NCBI RefSeq assembly: GCF_964222135.1
Contig: NZ_CAXQBR010000068.1
Location: 1-64,000, forward strand
Source: Euzebya sp.
GTDB lineage: Bacteria; Actinomycetota; Nitriliruptoria; Euzebyales; Euzebyaceae
Length of the DNA stretch: 64,000 bases
Direction of reading: 5' to 3'
Part shown: positions 17,355 through 25,392 of the stretch, piece by piece
Numbering within the stretch: position 1 is the first letter of the stretch
How the letters are laid out: each line of letters begins with the position of its first letter
Program-made: the position numbers and the translations under genes
Notes under the pieces: generated by a model
What the model saw: the letters and a program-made list of their open reading frames with translations, nothing else
Told to the model about the DNA's origin: nothing
The model's database searches: none

Positions 17355-18500
17355 GTGGCCGGCCGTGCACGGATCCTGATCGACTTCGTCGACGCCCACA
17401 ACGTCGGCCACGTCGTCGAGGCGCTGCGCTACGCCGCCGGCCACCGCGCGGCCAACCCGGACGCCCACATCGGGCTCGTGCTGAACGCCGCCTCGCCGTC
17501 GGAGATGGCCACGTGGGCCGGGACGGTCGACGAGGTCTTCACGATCCCGCTGTACGAGGGCGTCGAGGCGATGGCCGGCGCCGCCGCGGGGATCCCGGCG
17601 GAGTGGGACTACGTCCTCGACGACCTGCGCAGGACCAACCCGGTGCAGCTCGACGTGGTGCCGGGCTTCGCCGACTGGTGGCCGATCGCCGACGCGCACT
17701 TCGAGGCAGCCGAGCACCGCGGGTACTGCGGCATCCCTCCCCAGCCGCCGGGCTACGTCCCGCACCAGACGGTGCGACTCGACCTGCCGGCGGCGGCGCG
17801 GGCGTCGGCGGGCGACCTCGTCCCCGGCGGCAGCCCGCGGATCGCCGTCGTCCCCGCGGGGTCCTCGGCGCGGGAGACCTACCCGTCGGCGGCGGCCTGG
17901 ACCGACGTGATCGGCGCGATCACCGACCGCTGGCCGGACGCGGTGGTGGCCCTGATCGGCAAGACGGCCGCCGACGGCCGGACGACCACCCAGGTGAGCG
18001 GCGACGAGCACGCCGCCCTGGCTGGCCTGCCCGGCGTCGTCGACGTCTTCGACCGGCCCCTCGCCGAGCAGCTCGCCGTGGTGGAGGGCTGCGACGCCTT
18101 CCTGTCCACCCACACGGGCTTCGGCCTGGCCGCGCTGGCCGTCGCCACGCCGTGGGTGTGCATCGCCGGGGGCGCCTGGCCCGAGTACTTCTTCAACGGC
18201 GTGCCGTTCCGCTCGGTGATGCCGCCGGCGGCGTTCGGCTCGTTCAGCCTGTACGAGCCGGTGCCGACCGTCGAGGACGACGAGGGGGAGGGGCGGCGCC
18301 AGCTCCACGTGACCCGCGGGCGGATCCGGGAGGACACCACGGCGATCCTCGACGCGATCGAGGCCCTGGCCGCCGGACAGGTCGGCTACGACGAGGCCGT
18401 GGCCGACCACTTCCGCCGCCTCTCCGACGTGCTGGGCGACCGGGCCGACCAGATCTTCAGCATCGACATGGTGCACCTCCGCCACCTGCCTGCGAGCTGA
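17355..18500 (+). CDS. Putative GT-B glycosyltransferase, family 9-like
   Basis: 381 residues. Two-domain pattern with the C-terminal motif LSTHTGFGLAALAVATPWVCIAGG, reminiscent of THxSGPxHxAxxxGxPxxxxFG in heptosyltransferase-like GT9 proteins. RIAVVPAGSSARETYPSAAAWTDVI matches the start of the GT9 C-terminal domain, where the nucleotide sugar binds. Only two bases separate it from the HMG-CoA lyase-like gene, so they share a transcript. The acceptor is unknown. Similarity is at the level of fold and motif only. Confidence 0.55.
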   Translation: MAGRARILIDFVDAHNVGHVVEALRYAAGHRAANPDAHIGLVLNAASPSEMATWAGTVDEVFTIPLYEGVEAMAGAAAGIPAEWDYVLDDLRRTNPVQLDVVPGFADWWPIADAHFEAAEHRGYCGIPPQPPGYVPHQTVRLDLPAAARASAGDLVPGGSPRIAVVPAGSSARETYPSAAAWTDVIGAITDRWPDAVVALIGKTAADGRTTTQVSGDEHAALAGLPGVVDVFDRPLAEQLAVVEGCDAFLSTHTGFGLAALAVATPWVCIAGGAWPEYFFNGVPFRSVMPPAAFGSFSLYEPVPTVEDDEGEGRRQLHVTRGRIREDTTAILDAIEALAAGQVGYDEAVADHFRRLSDVLGDRADQIFSIDMVHLRHLPAS

Positions 18501-18553
18501 GCGTCGCGGTGTGACCGGAGCGGCGGAGATCCCGTCGGGTGTAGCGTCCGGCT

Positions 18554-19507
18554 GTGCACGTCGCCGACTCCATGCTGGGGGCCATCGGCCGCACCCCGCT
18601 GCTGCGGATCGCCAGCGGGTCGGCCGCCACGATCGTCGTGAAGCTCGAGGCGGCCAACCCGACCGGGTCGTACAAGGACCGGATGGCCCTCGCGATGATC
18701 CGCGGCGCCGAGGCCGACGGCCGCCTCGCCCCCGGGCAACCGGTGATCGAGTACACCGGCGGGTCGACCGGCAGCTCACTCGCGTTCGTGTGCGCGCTGA
18801 CCGGCCACCCGCTGCACATCGTCAGCTCGACGGCCTTCGCGACGGAGAAGCTGGCCACGATGGCCGCGTTCGGGGCCCACGTCGAGGCGGTCGAGTCCCC
18901 CGAGGGCATCACCGGCGACCTGATCCGTCGTCTGCAGGATCGCGTGGCTGAGCGCGCCGAGGCGCTGGGCGCCTTCCGGACCGACCAGTTCGCCAACACC
19001 GACATGATCGCGGGCTACCGCACCCTGGGCGCCGAGCTGCTGGCCCAGGTCGGCGGCCCGGTGGACGCCTGGTGCAGCTACGTGGGCACCGCCGGGTGCT
19101 TCGTGGGCGTGTCCCAGGTGCTCGCCGCGGCGAACCCCGACCTGCTGCGCGTGGTGGCGGAGCCCGCCGAGTCCCCGGTCATCGGCGGCGGAGCCCCGGG
19201 GACCCACCGCATCGAGGGGGGCGGGGTCGGGTTCGTCCCCCCGCAGCTTCCGGCGGATGGCTGGGACCGGGTCATCGCGGTGTCGACGCCCGAGGCGGTC
19301 GCCCAGGCCCGGCGGTCGATCCGGGAGCTCGGGCTGTTCAGCGGCCCGTCGACCGGCGCGAACCTGGTCGCGGCCCAGCAGGTCGCCACCGAGCTCGGCC
19401 CGGGCCACGTGGTCGCGACGGTCCAGGTCGACAGCGGCCTCAAGTACCTGGTCGGCGCGACGTTCGAGACGGCCGGGCGCATCGAGGTCATCGGCGCCGA
19501 GGCGTGA
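18554..19507 (+). CDS. Cysteine-synthase-family PLP enzyme
   Basis: 317 residues, fold-type II. The PLP lysine is in NPTGSYKDRMALAM (about 37), the substrate loop is YTGGSTGSSLAFVCAL (about 75) and FSGPSTGANLVAA lies near 258. These are close to CysK/CBS, but the phosphate loop reads GTAGCFVG instead of GTGGTxxG and the usual TSGNTG is TGGSTG. It may use O-acetylserine or another beta-substituted alanine. GTG 18554 follows TAGCGT (18542-18547) by six bases with no Shine-Dalgarno, so the mRNA is probably leaderless. Confidence 0.82.
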   Translation: MHVADSMLGAIGRTPLLRIASGSAATIVVKLEAANPTGSYKDRMALAMIRGAEADGRLAPGQPVIEYTGGSTGSSLAFVCALTGHPLHIVSSTAFATEKLATMAAFGAHVEAVESPEGITGDLIRRLQDRVAERAEALGAFRTDQFANTDMIAGYRTLGAELLAQVGGPVDAWCSYVGTAGCFVGVSQVLAAANPDLLRVVAEPAESPVIGGGAPGTHRIEGGGVGFVPPQLPADGWDRVIAVSTPEAVAQARRSIRELGLFSGPSTGANLVAAQQVATELGPGHVVATVQVDSGLKYLVGATFETAGRIEVIGAEA

Positions 19508-19836
19508 TCGTCGCGGTGGTCGCCTGGCTCGAGGGCGAGGGGTGGGCGCTCGACCAGAGCCCGCACGACGGCGGGCCGGGCATCGTCGTGGCCCGTCGCG
19601 ATGGGCAGCGGCTCACGGCGCTCGTGTCGGCCGCCACCACGGCGGAGGGCGTGGACGCCGCGGTCGGCGCGCTGCTCAGGACGATCGACCCGGCTGAGGA
19701 GGGCACCGCGTACGCGCTGGTCGTGCCGGAGGCGGTCGTCAGGTACGCCGTGCGGGTCCACCCCGAGGTGCGCCACCGCCTCGGCATCGAGGTCCACGGC
19801 GTCGACGGATCGGGCCGGGTGCGCGGGCGCCGCTGA
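19504..19836 (+). CDS. Hypothetical protein
   Basis: 110 residues, no family recognised. GTG 19504 overlaps the stop of the PLP enzyme as GTGA, which strongly supports this start and coupling. Mixed alpha/beta composition (VAVVAWLEGEGWALDQ, GPGIVVARRDGQRLTALVSA) ends in VVPEAVVRYAVRVHPEVRHRLGI, a strand-helix pattern like a small restriction-endonuclease-like or DUF-type domain. No transmembrane segment or catalytic motif stands out. Context suggests a helper of the upstream enzyme at most. Confidence 0.5.
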   Translation: MIVAVVAWLEGEGWALDQSPHDGGPGIVVARRDGQRLTALVSAATTAEGVDAAVGALLRTIDPAEEGTAYALVVPEAVVRYAVRVHPEVRHRLGIEVHGVDGSGRVRGRR

Positions 19837-19859
19837 GCCGCGGTCACCGACCCCTCAGA

Positions 19860-20796
19860 TCATCGCGTGGGGGCCGGTGCGGCACCGACTCGGACCAGCT
19901 GCTTGCCGAGGTTCCGGCCGGTGAACAGCCCGGCGAGCGCTGCCGGAGCGTGCTCGAGCCCGTCGACGACGTGCTCCGCCACCACGATGTCACCGGCTTC
20001 GACCCAGCCGTGGAGGCGCTCGACGGCCTCGCCGAACGCGTCGAGGTGGTCGAGGACGACGAAGCCCTCCATGCGGGCGCGGCGGAGGCCGAGCTCGACG
20101 TGGTGGTGGATGCCGACGGTCGGGGTGCCGCCGTCGTAGCCGGTGGAGAGCGCACCGACCACCACGACGCGGGCACCCCGGGCCAGGTTCACGAGCGCCG
20201 CGTCGAGGACCGGCCCGCCGACGCCGTCGAGCACCACCGCAACCCCCTCTGGTGCCGCGGCTCGCAGTCGGCCGGGGAGATCGGCCTCGTGGTGGTCCAG
20301 GCACGCGTCGAGACCTGCCACGTCCGTCGCCCAGCGGCACTTCTCCGACCCGCCGGCCACGCCGATGACGCGGCAGCCGAGCGTCCGCGCGATCTGGGCC
20401 GCGACCGATCCGGTCGCCCCCGCGGCCGCCGTCACCAGGACGGTGTCGCCGGGTTCGGGCCGCCCGTAGCGGGTGACGCCGATGTACGCGGTGATGCCGG
20501 GGATCCCGTAGACGCCGAGCATGCGCCGTGGCTCGATGCCCGGCGGCACGACGGTCAGGCCGCCCACACCGTCCCCTGCGACGACGGCGTGCTCCTGCCA
20601 ACCGAGGTCACCGACCACGTGGGTGTCGACACCGACGTCAGAGCGGTGGGAGACGACCACGACCCCGGCGCCCGCCCCGCGCATCACCGCGCCCAGCGGC
20701 ACCGGCGCGGGGCCTGGCGCCCAGGACCAGGCACCCCGTGATCTCGGGTCCGTCCGGTCGGCGGGTCAGCGCCCAGGCGCGGTCCTGCGCGGTCAT
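19860..20796 (-). pseudogene. CurA-like NADP-dependent oxidoreductase, damaged N-terminus
   Basis: Medium-chain reductase of the curcumin/prostaglandin reductase type. The NADP domain is intact: YGIPGITAYIGV, VLVTAAAGATGSVAAQIA, GVAGGSEKCRWA. The natural start, ATG 20796, overlaps the MarR stop as ATGA and reads MTAQDRAWALTRRPDGPEI, the family N-terminus. That frame runs on without joining the rest. The remainder lies in another frame from about 20710, entering at VPLGAVMRGAGAG. Compared with E. coli CurA, roughly 40 residues of the GroES-like domain (the YLSLDPYMRGRM region) are absent. So a deletion with a frame change has occurred. A shorter product from ATG 20702 (280 aa) could still be made. 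Confidence 0.7.
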
Positions 20797-21206
20797 GCGA
20801 ACGGCACCAGGGCGGTGAGGAGCTCGGCCAGCGCCGCGCGGCCGTCGGGGTCGAGCACGCGGGTGAGGAGCGACTCGGCCCGCTCCTCGGCCTGGGCGAC
20901 GGCATCCCGGGTGCGGGCCCTCCCGGCGTCGGTCAGCACGACGAGCGCCAGCCGCGCGTCGCGGGGGTCGGAGGTCCGCGTCACGTACCCGAGCTTCTCG
21001 AGAGGGGCGAGGAGGCGGGTGACGCCGGAGGGGGTCATGCCGAGGACCTCGGCGAGGTCCTGGCGCCGGAGGGTCCCGTCGGGCGCGTCGGCGAGCCGGC
21101 GCAGCGCCGCGAGGTCGTTGAGGGACAGGCCCTGGACCTCGAGGCGCCGTCGCACCTCGGATTCGGCGCGGGAGAGCAGGAGGCAGGTGTCGAGCGCGGT
21201 CGCCAC
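20793..21206 (-). CDS. MarR-family transcriptional regulator
   Basis: 137 residues. Winged helix with LNDLAALRRLADAPDG, RQDLAEVLGMTPSGVTRLLAPLEKLGYV and the wing TSDPRDARLALVVLTDAGR, all standard for MarR. GTG 21206 is preceded by GGAAGG. It probably controls the reductase gene coupled to it (ATGA overlap) and itself, through the palindrome at 21224-21246. MarR proteins commonly sense phenolics, quinones or oxidants; the downstream enone reductase would fit a reactive-carbonyl response, by inference. Confidence 0.9.
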   Translation of the reverse strand: MATALDTCLLLSRAESEVRRRLEVQGLSLNDLAALRRLADAPDGTLRRQDLAEVLGMTPSGVTRLLAPLEKLGYVTRTSDPRDARLALVVLTDAGRARTRDAVAQAEERAESLLTRVLDPDGRAALAELLTALVPFA

Positions 21207-21223
21207 GACCGTCGATCCTTCCG

Positions 21224-21254
21224 TTGACAGATGTGTGATCAGTCAATGATCATA
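21224..21254 (-). promoter_or_regulatory. MarR operator and -10 box
   Basis: 21224-21246 is an imperfect 23-base palindrome of the form TTGACnGAT-n5-ATCnGTCAA. TATGAT at 21254-21249 (minus strand, five of six matches to TATAAT) lies just upstream in the direction of marR transcription. The operator would cover the start point and block transcription. It also stands 32 bases before the divergent hypothetical gene. Confidence 0.65.
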
Positions 21255-21277
21255 CACGAGCGTCGTCGGGTGGAAGG

Positions 21278-22540
21278 GTGGTCGTGGTGGAGGGATCGGC
21301 GGACATCGCCCCCGAGCAGCTCGCTGCCCGGGCGACGGAGGGGTGGTGGTTCCATCACCTGGACGTCCCGGCGCAGCTGGCGGCGCGCGGCCGTCCCGAC
21401 CTGGCCCTCGACGTCTGCCGGTCGCTGATCTCCAGGTGGGGAGACGATCCCCGCGGGGAGGAGGGCCACAGCCGGGCGGTGGTGGTCGACCAGGTCGCGG
21501 CGTTGCAGCCCCTCGACGGTGTGGTCGACCTCCTCCGTCGGCTGGCAGGGGGCCGCGACATCCCCGAGCTGGCGCGACGCCGTGCCGTCCACCACCTGGT
21601 GGAGGGAGGCCTGGTGGAGGGGGGACTGGTGGAGGCGGGGCCGATCGGCGCCGGCCCGGACGACCTCGACGGGGTGGCCGTCGTCGACGTCGCGCGAGCC
21701 CTGCACACCAGGGGCGACCACGAGCGGGCGCGCGAGCGGCTGGCGTCGGGGGGCACACCGGATGAGCGGGAGGTGTGGTGGTGGGGCGGCGTGGACGACG
21801 TGGCGAGCCAACCCACCGCCACCCTCCTCGCGTTGGCAGCAGGCAGCCGGTGGTGGTTCGAGCGGTCCTGGGCGGGACGGATCCTGGTCGTCCGCGGCCA
21901 CCTGGACGAGGGGCTCCGGGGGCTGGCCGGCGCCCTGGAGGCCATGACGACGGTCCCCGCCGCGCGGCGCGGAGACGCGGTGGTCCAGCGCGAGCCGTCG
22001 CTCGCGGTCGAGCTCGCAGCGGACCACCTGGACCACCCGACTGGACGCGACGCGATCACCGCGGGGATGGCCAACCCGTGGCACGTCGTCCACCGACCGG
22101 CGCTCGCCCGCGTCCTGGCCGCCGGCTCGGCGGCGGATCCGGCCGACCTGTGCGACCGGCTGGGCCGCCGAGGTCCCGACGGCTGGGTGGCGGCGATCGC
22201 GACCGCGGTCGGGGCGGGCGAGGTCGACATCGCCGCGGCGCATCTCGACGCCCTCGTCGCGCACGTCATCGCGGCTCCGGCCGCACCGCTCGTGTGGCGT
22301 CTGGCTGCCCTCGGCGCGACCGACCAGGCCGTGGCGGTCGGGGCGGCGGCGGTCCTCAGCGGGTGGGCGGCGCGCGACGACCACGACGCGCTGCAGCTCC
22401 TCCGGGAGCTGGCCGCCATCGGGGGTCCGGCGGCCGCAGACGCGCTGCGACGGGTGGCAGACGATCGCGCCCGGCTCCTCCCCGAGCTCGACCCCCGCCT
22501 CCGCGCCGCGGTCGACGACCTCCTGGGCGGCCTGGCCTGA
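21278..22540 (+). CDS. Hypothetical alpha-helical repeat protein
   Basis: Up to 420 residues, no family recognised. GTG codons at 21278, 21284 and 21287 are all in frame; GGAAGG at 21272-21277 best suits 21284 or 21287. The protein is rich in Ala, Leu, Trp and His with repeated helix-like segments (LAARGRPDLALDVCRSLI, LHTRGDHERARERLA, LVVRGHLDEGLRGLAGALEAM), reminiscent of TPR/SEL1-type helical pairs. VEGGL is repeated in tandem near residue 108. No signal peptide. It is divergent from the MarR gene. Confidence 0.6.
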   Translation: MVVVEGSADIAPEQLAARATEGWWFHHLDVPAQLAARGRPDLALDVCRSLISRWGDDPRGEEGHSRAVVVDQVAALQPLDGVVDLLRRLAGGRDIPELARRRAVHHLVEGGLVEGGLVEAGPIGAGPDDLDGVAVVDVARALHTRGDHERARERLASGGTPDEREVWWWGGVDDVASQPTATLLALAAGSRWWFERSWAGRILVVRGHLDEGLRGLAGALEAMTTVPAARRGDAVVQREPSLAVELAADHLDHPTGRDAITAGMANPWHVVHRPALARVLAAGSAADPADLCDRLGRRGPDGWVAAIATAVGAGEVDIAAAHLDALVAHVIAAPAAPLVWRLAALGATDQAVAVGAAAVLSGWAARDDHDALQLLRELAAIGGPAAADALRRVADDRARLLPELDPRLRAAVDDLLGGLA

Positions 22541-22565
22541 CCGCGAGCGGCCGCGACCCGGCCGG

Positions 22566-23048
22566 TCAGCGGCTGCGGCCCGGCGGTGGTGAGACCCCGA
22601 CGGGGACCGCACCTCCCTCCTTGACCGTCTTCATCGCGATCTGGCTGACGGCCCGCCGGATGCCGGGGAGCGCGGAGAGCGTCGTGGTGTAGAGGTGCTC
22701 GTAGGCCGTCGCGTCGCGGACCGCGACCCGCAGCAGGTAGTCGGGTTCACCGAAGAGACGGTGGGCCTCGAGGACGTCGTCGGCCTCGAGGACAGCCTCC
22801 TCGAAGGTCTCGATGTAGTCGGTCGTTGACGCCACGAGGTCCACCCAGACCAGCACCCGGAAGCCCCGGTCGACCGCATCGAGGTCCACGGCCGCGTGGT
22901 AGCCGGTGATGACGCCGGCGTCCTCGAGCGCGCGGACGCGCCGGAGGGTTGGCGTGGGGCTCAGGCGGATCCGCCGGGCCAGCTCGGCGTTGGACATCCG
23001 CCCGTCCCGCTGAAGGTGCGTGAGGATCTCACGGTCGAGGCGATCCAT
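22566..23048 (-). CDS. Lrp/AsnC-family transcriptional regulator
   Basis: 160 residues. N-terminal helix-turn-helix LDREILTHLQRDGRMSNAELARRIRLSPTPTLRRVRALEDAGVI is typical, and the C-terminal RAM ligand-binding domain (about 65-145) includes DYLLRVAVRDATAYEHL. Such proteins respond to amino acids. TAGCAT at 23062-23057 ends eight bases before ATG 23048 with no Shine-Dalgarno, suggesting a leaderless mRNA. It is divergent from the PQ-loop gene 81 bases away, a possible target. Confidence 0.92.
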   Translation of the reverse strand: MDRLDREILTHLQRDGRMSNAELARRIRLSPTPTLRRVRALEDAGVITGYHAAVDLDAVDRGFRVLVWVDLVASTTDYIETFEEAVLEADDVLEAHRLFGEPDYLLRVAVRDATAYEHLYTTTLSALPGIRRAVSQIAMKTVKEGGAVPVGVSPPPGRSR

Positions 23049-23129
23049 GGTGGATCATGCTACTCAGGGCGACCCTTCAGGTCCGATGTTGGTGATCAGC
23101 GTACGTCGCTGGTGGATAGCGTGGGTCGG

Positions 23130-23735
23130 GTGTCCCTGATCGACTTCCTGCCCCTGGCCGCCACCGCGTGCGCCGTGCCCCAGCTCGTCCCGCAGCTGGC
23201 CCGGCTCGTCCGCACGCGACGGCCCGACGGCGTGTCGCCGGCGTGGGCGAGCCTGACCGCGGCGAGCAACCTCGGGTGGTTGGCGTACTTCACCTCAACC
23301 GGGTTGTGGACGGCGGCGGTCCCGTCCACGACCTGCGCGCTGGTCGCGGGCGGGATCGTCGTGGCGCTGGGCCGCGCGGGGGCGCCGGTCCGGCGAGGCG
23401 TGGCGATCGGGACGACATGGCTGGCGGTGCTGATCGCGGCGGTGGCCCTGGCGGGGCCGACCGGCCTGGGCGGGGTGCTCGCGGGCGCCTTCGTCCTGCA
23501 GGTCGTCCCGTCGCTGCGGACGGCGTGGTCGACGACCGAGCCCGTCGGCGTCAGCCGTGCCACCTGGGTGCTGATCGGCGCCGAGGTCGTGTGCTGGGGG
23601 GCGATCGGCCTGCTCGACGCGCGGCCGCCCTTGATCGCCCTGGGTGTGACCGGGGTGACGGCTGCGGCCGCCATGCTGGTGCTGACCCGCGCGGGTCGGC
23701 TGCGGGCGGCACCAGCACCGGCTCCGGCGGCCTGA
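23130..23735 (+). CDS. PQ-loop/SWEET-like membrane protein
   Basis: 201 residues with about seven hydrophobic segments. Two PQ motifs appear, AVPQLVPQLARLVRTRRPDGVS (about 15) and VLQVVPSLRTAWSTTEPVGVS (about 118), each followed by a small loop and another helix: a tandem pair of SWEET/PQ-loop three-helix units. The family moves sugars or amino acids. GTG 23130 follows TAGCGT (23117-23122) by seven bases; GTG 23121 is also in frame but lies inside that box. The divergent Lrp regulator hints at control by an amino acid. Confidence 0.7.
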   Translation: MSLIDFLPLAATACAVPQLVPQLARLVRTRRPDGVSPAWASLTAASNLGWLAYFTSTGLWTAAVPSTTCALVAGGIVVALGRAGAPVRRGVAIGTTWLAVLIAAVALAGPTGLGGVLAGAFVLQVVPSLRTAWSTTEPVGVSRATWVLIGAEVVCWGAIGLLDARPPLIALGVTGVTAAAAMLVLTRAGRLRAAPAPAPAA

Positions 23736-23772
23736 CGCCCCGCCCGACCACAGGTGTGCCAGGCTTCGGCCG

Positions 23773-24414
23773 ATGGATGTGGGTCTTGCCGACGAGCCGG
23801 TGCAGCTCGCACTCGAGCTCGCCGGCGTCGTGGTGTTCGCGATCTCCGGCGCGCTGCTCGCGATCCGCAAGGGGTTCGACGTCGTCGGCATCGCCGTCCT
23901 CGCGGTGCTCACCGGTCTCGGGGGCGGGCTGATCCGGGACGTCCTGATCGGCGACATCCCGCCCGCCGCGTTCGAGGACACCCGGTACCTGGCCGCTCCC
24001 CTGGTCACCGCCGCCGTGGTCGCGCTGGTGCACCGCCCCCTCGAGCGGATCGAGCGGGCGGTGCTGGTCTTCGACGCCGCCGGCGTCGGGCTGTTCGCGG
24101 TCACCGGCGCGCTGAAGGCCGTCGATGCCGGTCTCGGGCCGCTGCAGTCGGTGTTGATGGGCGTCGTGACGGCGGTGGGCGGCGGGATGCTGCGCGACGT
24201 CGTGGCCCAGGAGGCCCCCGTCGTCGTCCGGTCGGACTCCACCCTGTACGCCGTCCCCGCGACCGCGGGCGCGGCCGCCGTGGTGGCGGTCGCCGAGCTC
24301 CAGGTCTTCAAGCCGGTCATCGGCATCGCCATCGTCGTCGCGGTGTTCGCGTGGCGGGTCGCCGCCATGCGGTTTGGCTGGACCGCCCCGACGGCGCTGG
24401 GGCGCCGGCGGTGA
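23773..24414 (+). CDS. TRIC-type cation channel family protein (YicG/UPF0126)
   Basis: 213 residues with about seven membrane segments in two inverted repeats. AGVVVFAISGALLAIRKGFDVVGI and LTGLGGGLIRDVLIG in the first half are matched by AAGVGLFAVTGALKAVDAG and TAVGGGMLRDVVAQE in the second. GGG(L/M)xRDV is the family hallmark. Prokaryotic TRIC proteins form trimeric monovalent-cation channels. ATG 23773 is the family start. Confidence 0.9.
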   Translation: MDVGLADEPVQLALELAGVVVFAISGALLAIRKGFDVVGIAVLAVLTGLGGGLIRDVLIGDIPPAAFEDTRYLAAPLVTAAVVALVHRPLERIERAVLVFDAAGVGLFAVTGALKAVDAGLGPLQSVLMGVVTAVGGGMLRDVVAQEAPVVVRSDSTLYAVPATAGAAAVVAVAELQVFKPVIGIAIVVAVFAWRVAAMRFGWTAPTALGRRR

Positions 24415-24450
24415 CGCCCGGGATGCCCGGGTTGTCCGGGTCATCGCCAC

Positions 24451-24492
24451 GATGTGCACATCGGCCAGGTCCATGGGCTACCTGCACATCGT
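24451..24492. promoter_or_regulatory. Palindrome and inverted half-site before the GNAT gene
   Basis: GATGTGCACATC (24451-24462) is a perfect 12-base palindrome. ACGATGTGCA (24449-24458) is also inversely repeated as TGCACATCGT (24483-24492) after 24 bases. The sites lie 38-80 bases before the acetyltransferase ATG and look like an operator pair, or an RNA hairpin if transcribed. Confidence 0.45.
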
Positions 24493-24529
24493 CGGGACCG
24501 GGGCGTGCCTCGGCCGGCCCCGACGACGC

Positions 24530-25069
24530 ATGACCGTGCCGCTCCCCCCGATGCCGTCCCTCTCCGACGGCGAGACGGGTCTGCGCGCGTGGCGGCTCGA
24601 CGACATCGACTGCGTGGCCCAGGCGGCGGAGGACGCTCGGATCCCCCGCGGCACGACCGTGCCGGAGGCGTTCACGACCGACGCCGGCCTGGCGTGGATC
24701 GAGCGGCAGTGGAGCCGCACGTCCGGTGGTGAGGGGTGGTCCTCGGCGATCGTCGACGCCCGCACCGACGTCGCGGTCGGATGCCTGGCGTTGCTCCTCC
24801 GCCGGCAGGAGGGTGTGGTCGGGATCGGCTACTGGCTGGTCCCGGAGGCGCGCGGGCACGGCCATGCCCGTCGAGCGGTCGCGCTCGCGGTGAGCTGGGC
24901 GCTCGGTGACGGGGCGTTCAGCCGGGTCGAGGCGTGGGTGGAACCCGGCAACCACCGCTCGGTCGCGGTCCTGACCGTCTGTGGCTTCGAGCTGGAGGGC
25001 CGGCTGCGGTCGTTCCTGAGCTTCGCCGACGGGAGGTCCGACGCGCTCGTCCTCTCACGCGTCCGCTAG
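24530..25069 (+). CDS. GNAT-family N-acetyltransferase, RimJ/RimL-like
   Basis: 179 residues. GLRAWRLDDIDCVAQAAED begins the fold. GIGYWLVPEARGHGHARRAVALAVSWAL is the acetyl-CoA pyrophosphate-binding motif (RGxGxA), and VEPGNHRSVAVLTVCGFELEGRLRSF is the C-terminal Asn-x-xS motif of RimJ/RimL-type enzymes. The substrate may be a protein N-terminus or a small amine. ATG 24530 gives the usual short N-terminus. Confidence 0.85.
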   Translation: MTVPLPPMPSLSDGETGLRAWRLDDIDCVAQAAEDARIPRGTTVPEAFTTDAGLAWIERQWSRTSGGEGWSSAIVDARTDVAVGCLALLLRRQEGVVGIGYWLVPEARGHGHARRAVALAVSWALGDGAFSRVEAWVEPGNHRSVAVLTVCGFELEGRLRSFLSFADGRSDALVLSRVR

Positions 25070-25392
25070 CTCTGATCCTCAGGCCGGGTGAGCCGCGTCC
25101 CCCAGGGCAACGTGGTGATGGTGCGGCCGCCCGGATGGGTCCAGGTGAGCCAGCCGCTGTCCGGGTCGACCTGTCCCGTCCAGCCGTGGCGGTGGATGAT
25201 CCGCAGGTGCCCGCGCCTGGAGACCGTCGCGAGCCGATCGGGATCGTGCAGGCCGTCACCGTCGAGGTGGTGGACGTCCGACAGGCCGACGGTGGTCCTG
25301 CCAGCCGGGTCGCGGGCGCCCAGATCCCGGGCGGTGACCGCCAGGCGGGTGTCGTCGGAGATGTCCTTGGCGGTCAACTTCCGGGTGACCAT
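25066..25392 (-). pseudogene. DUF222/HNH endonuclease-like protein, C-terminal fragment
   Basis: 108-codon open frame giving MVTRKLTAKDISDDTRLAVTARD, then SDVHHLDGDG and IIHRHGWTGQVDPDSGWLTWTHPGGR. This is the C-terminal HNH-like region that follows DUF222, here without the zinc-binding Cys residues of most members. Upstream of ATG 25392 the same frame continues with GHRPL, which matches the usual linker, so the fragment belongs to the protein encoded just upstream. The gene is split by a one-base deletion, or equivalent -1 shift, near 25400-25425. Confidence 0.7.
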
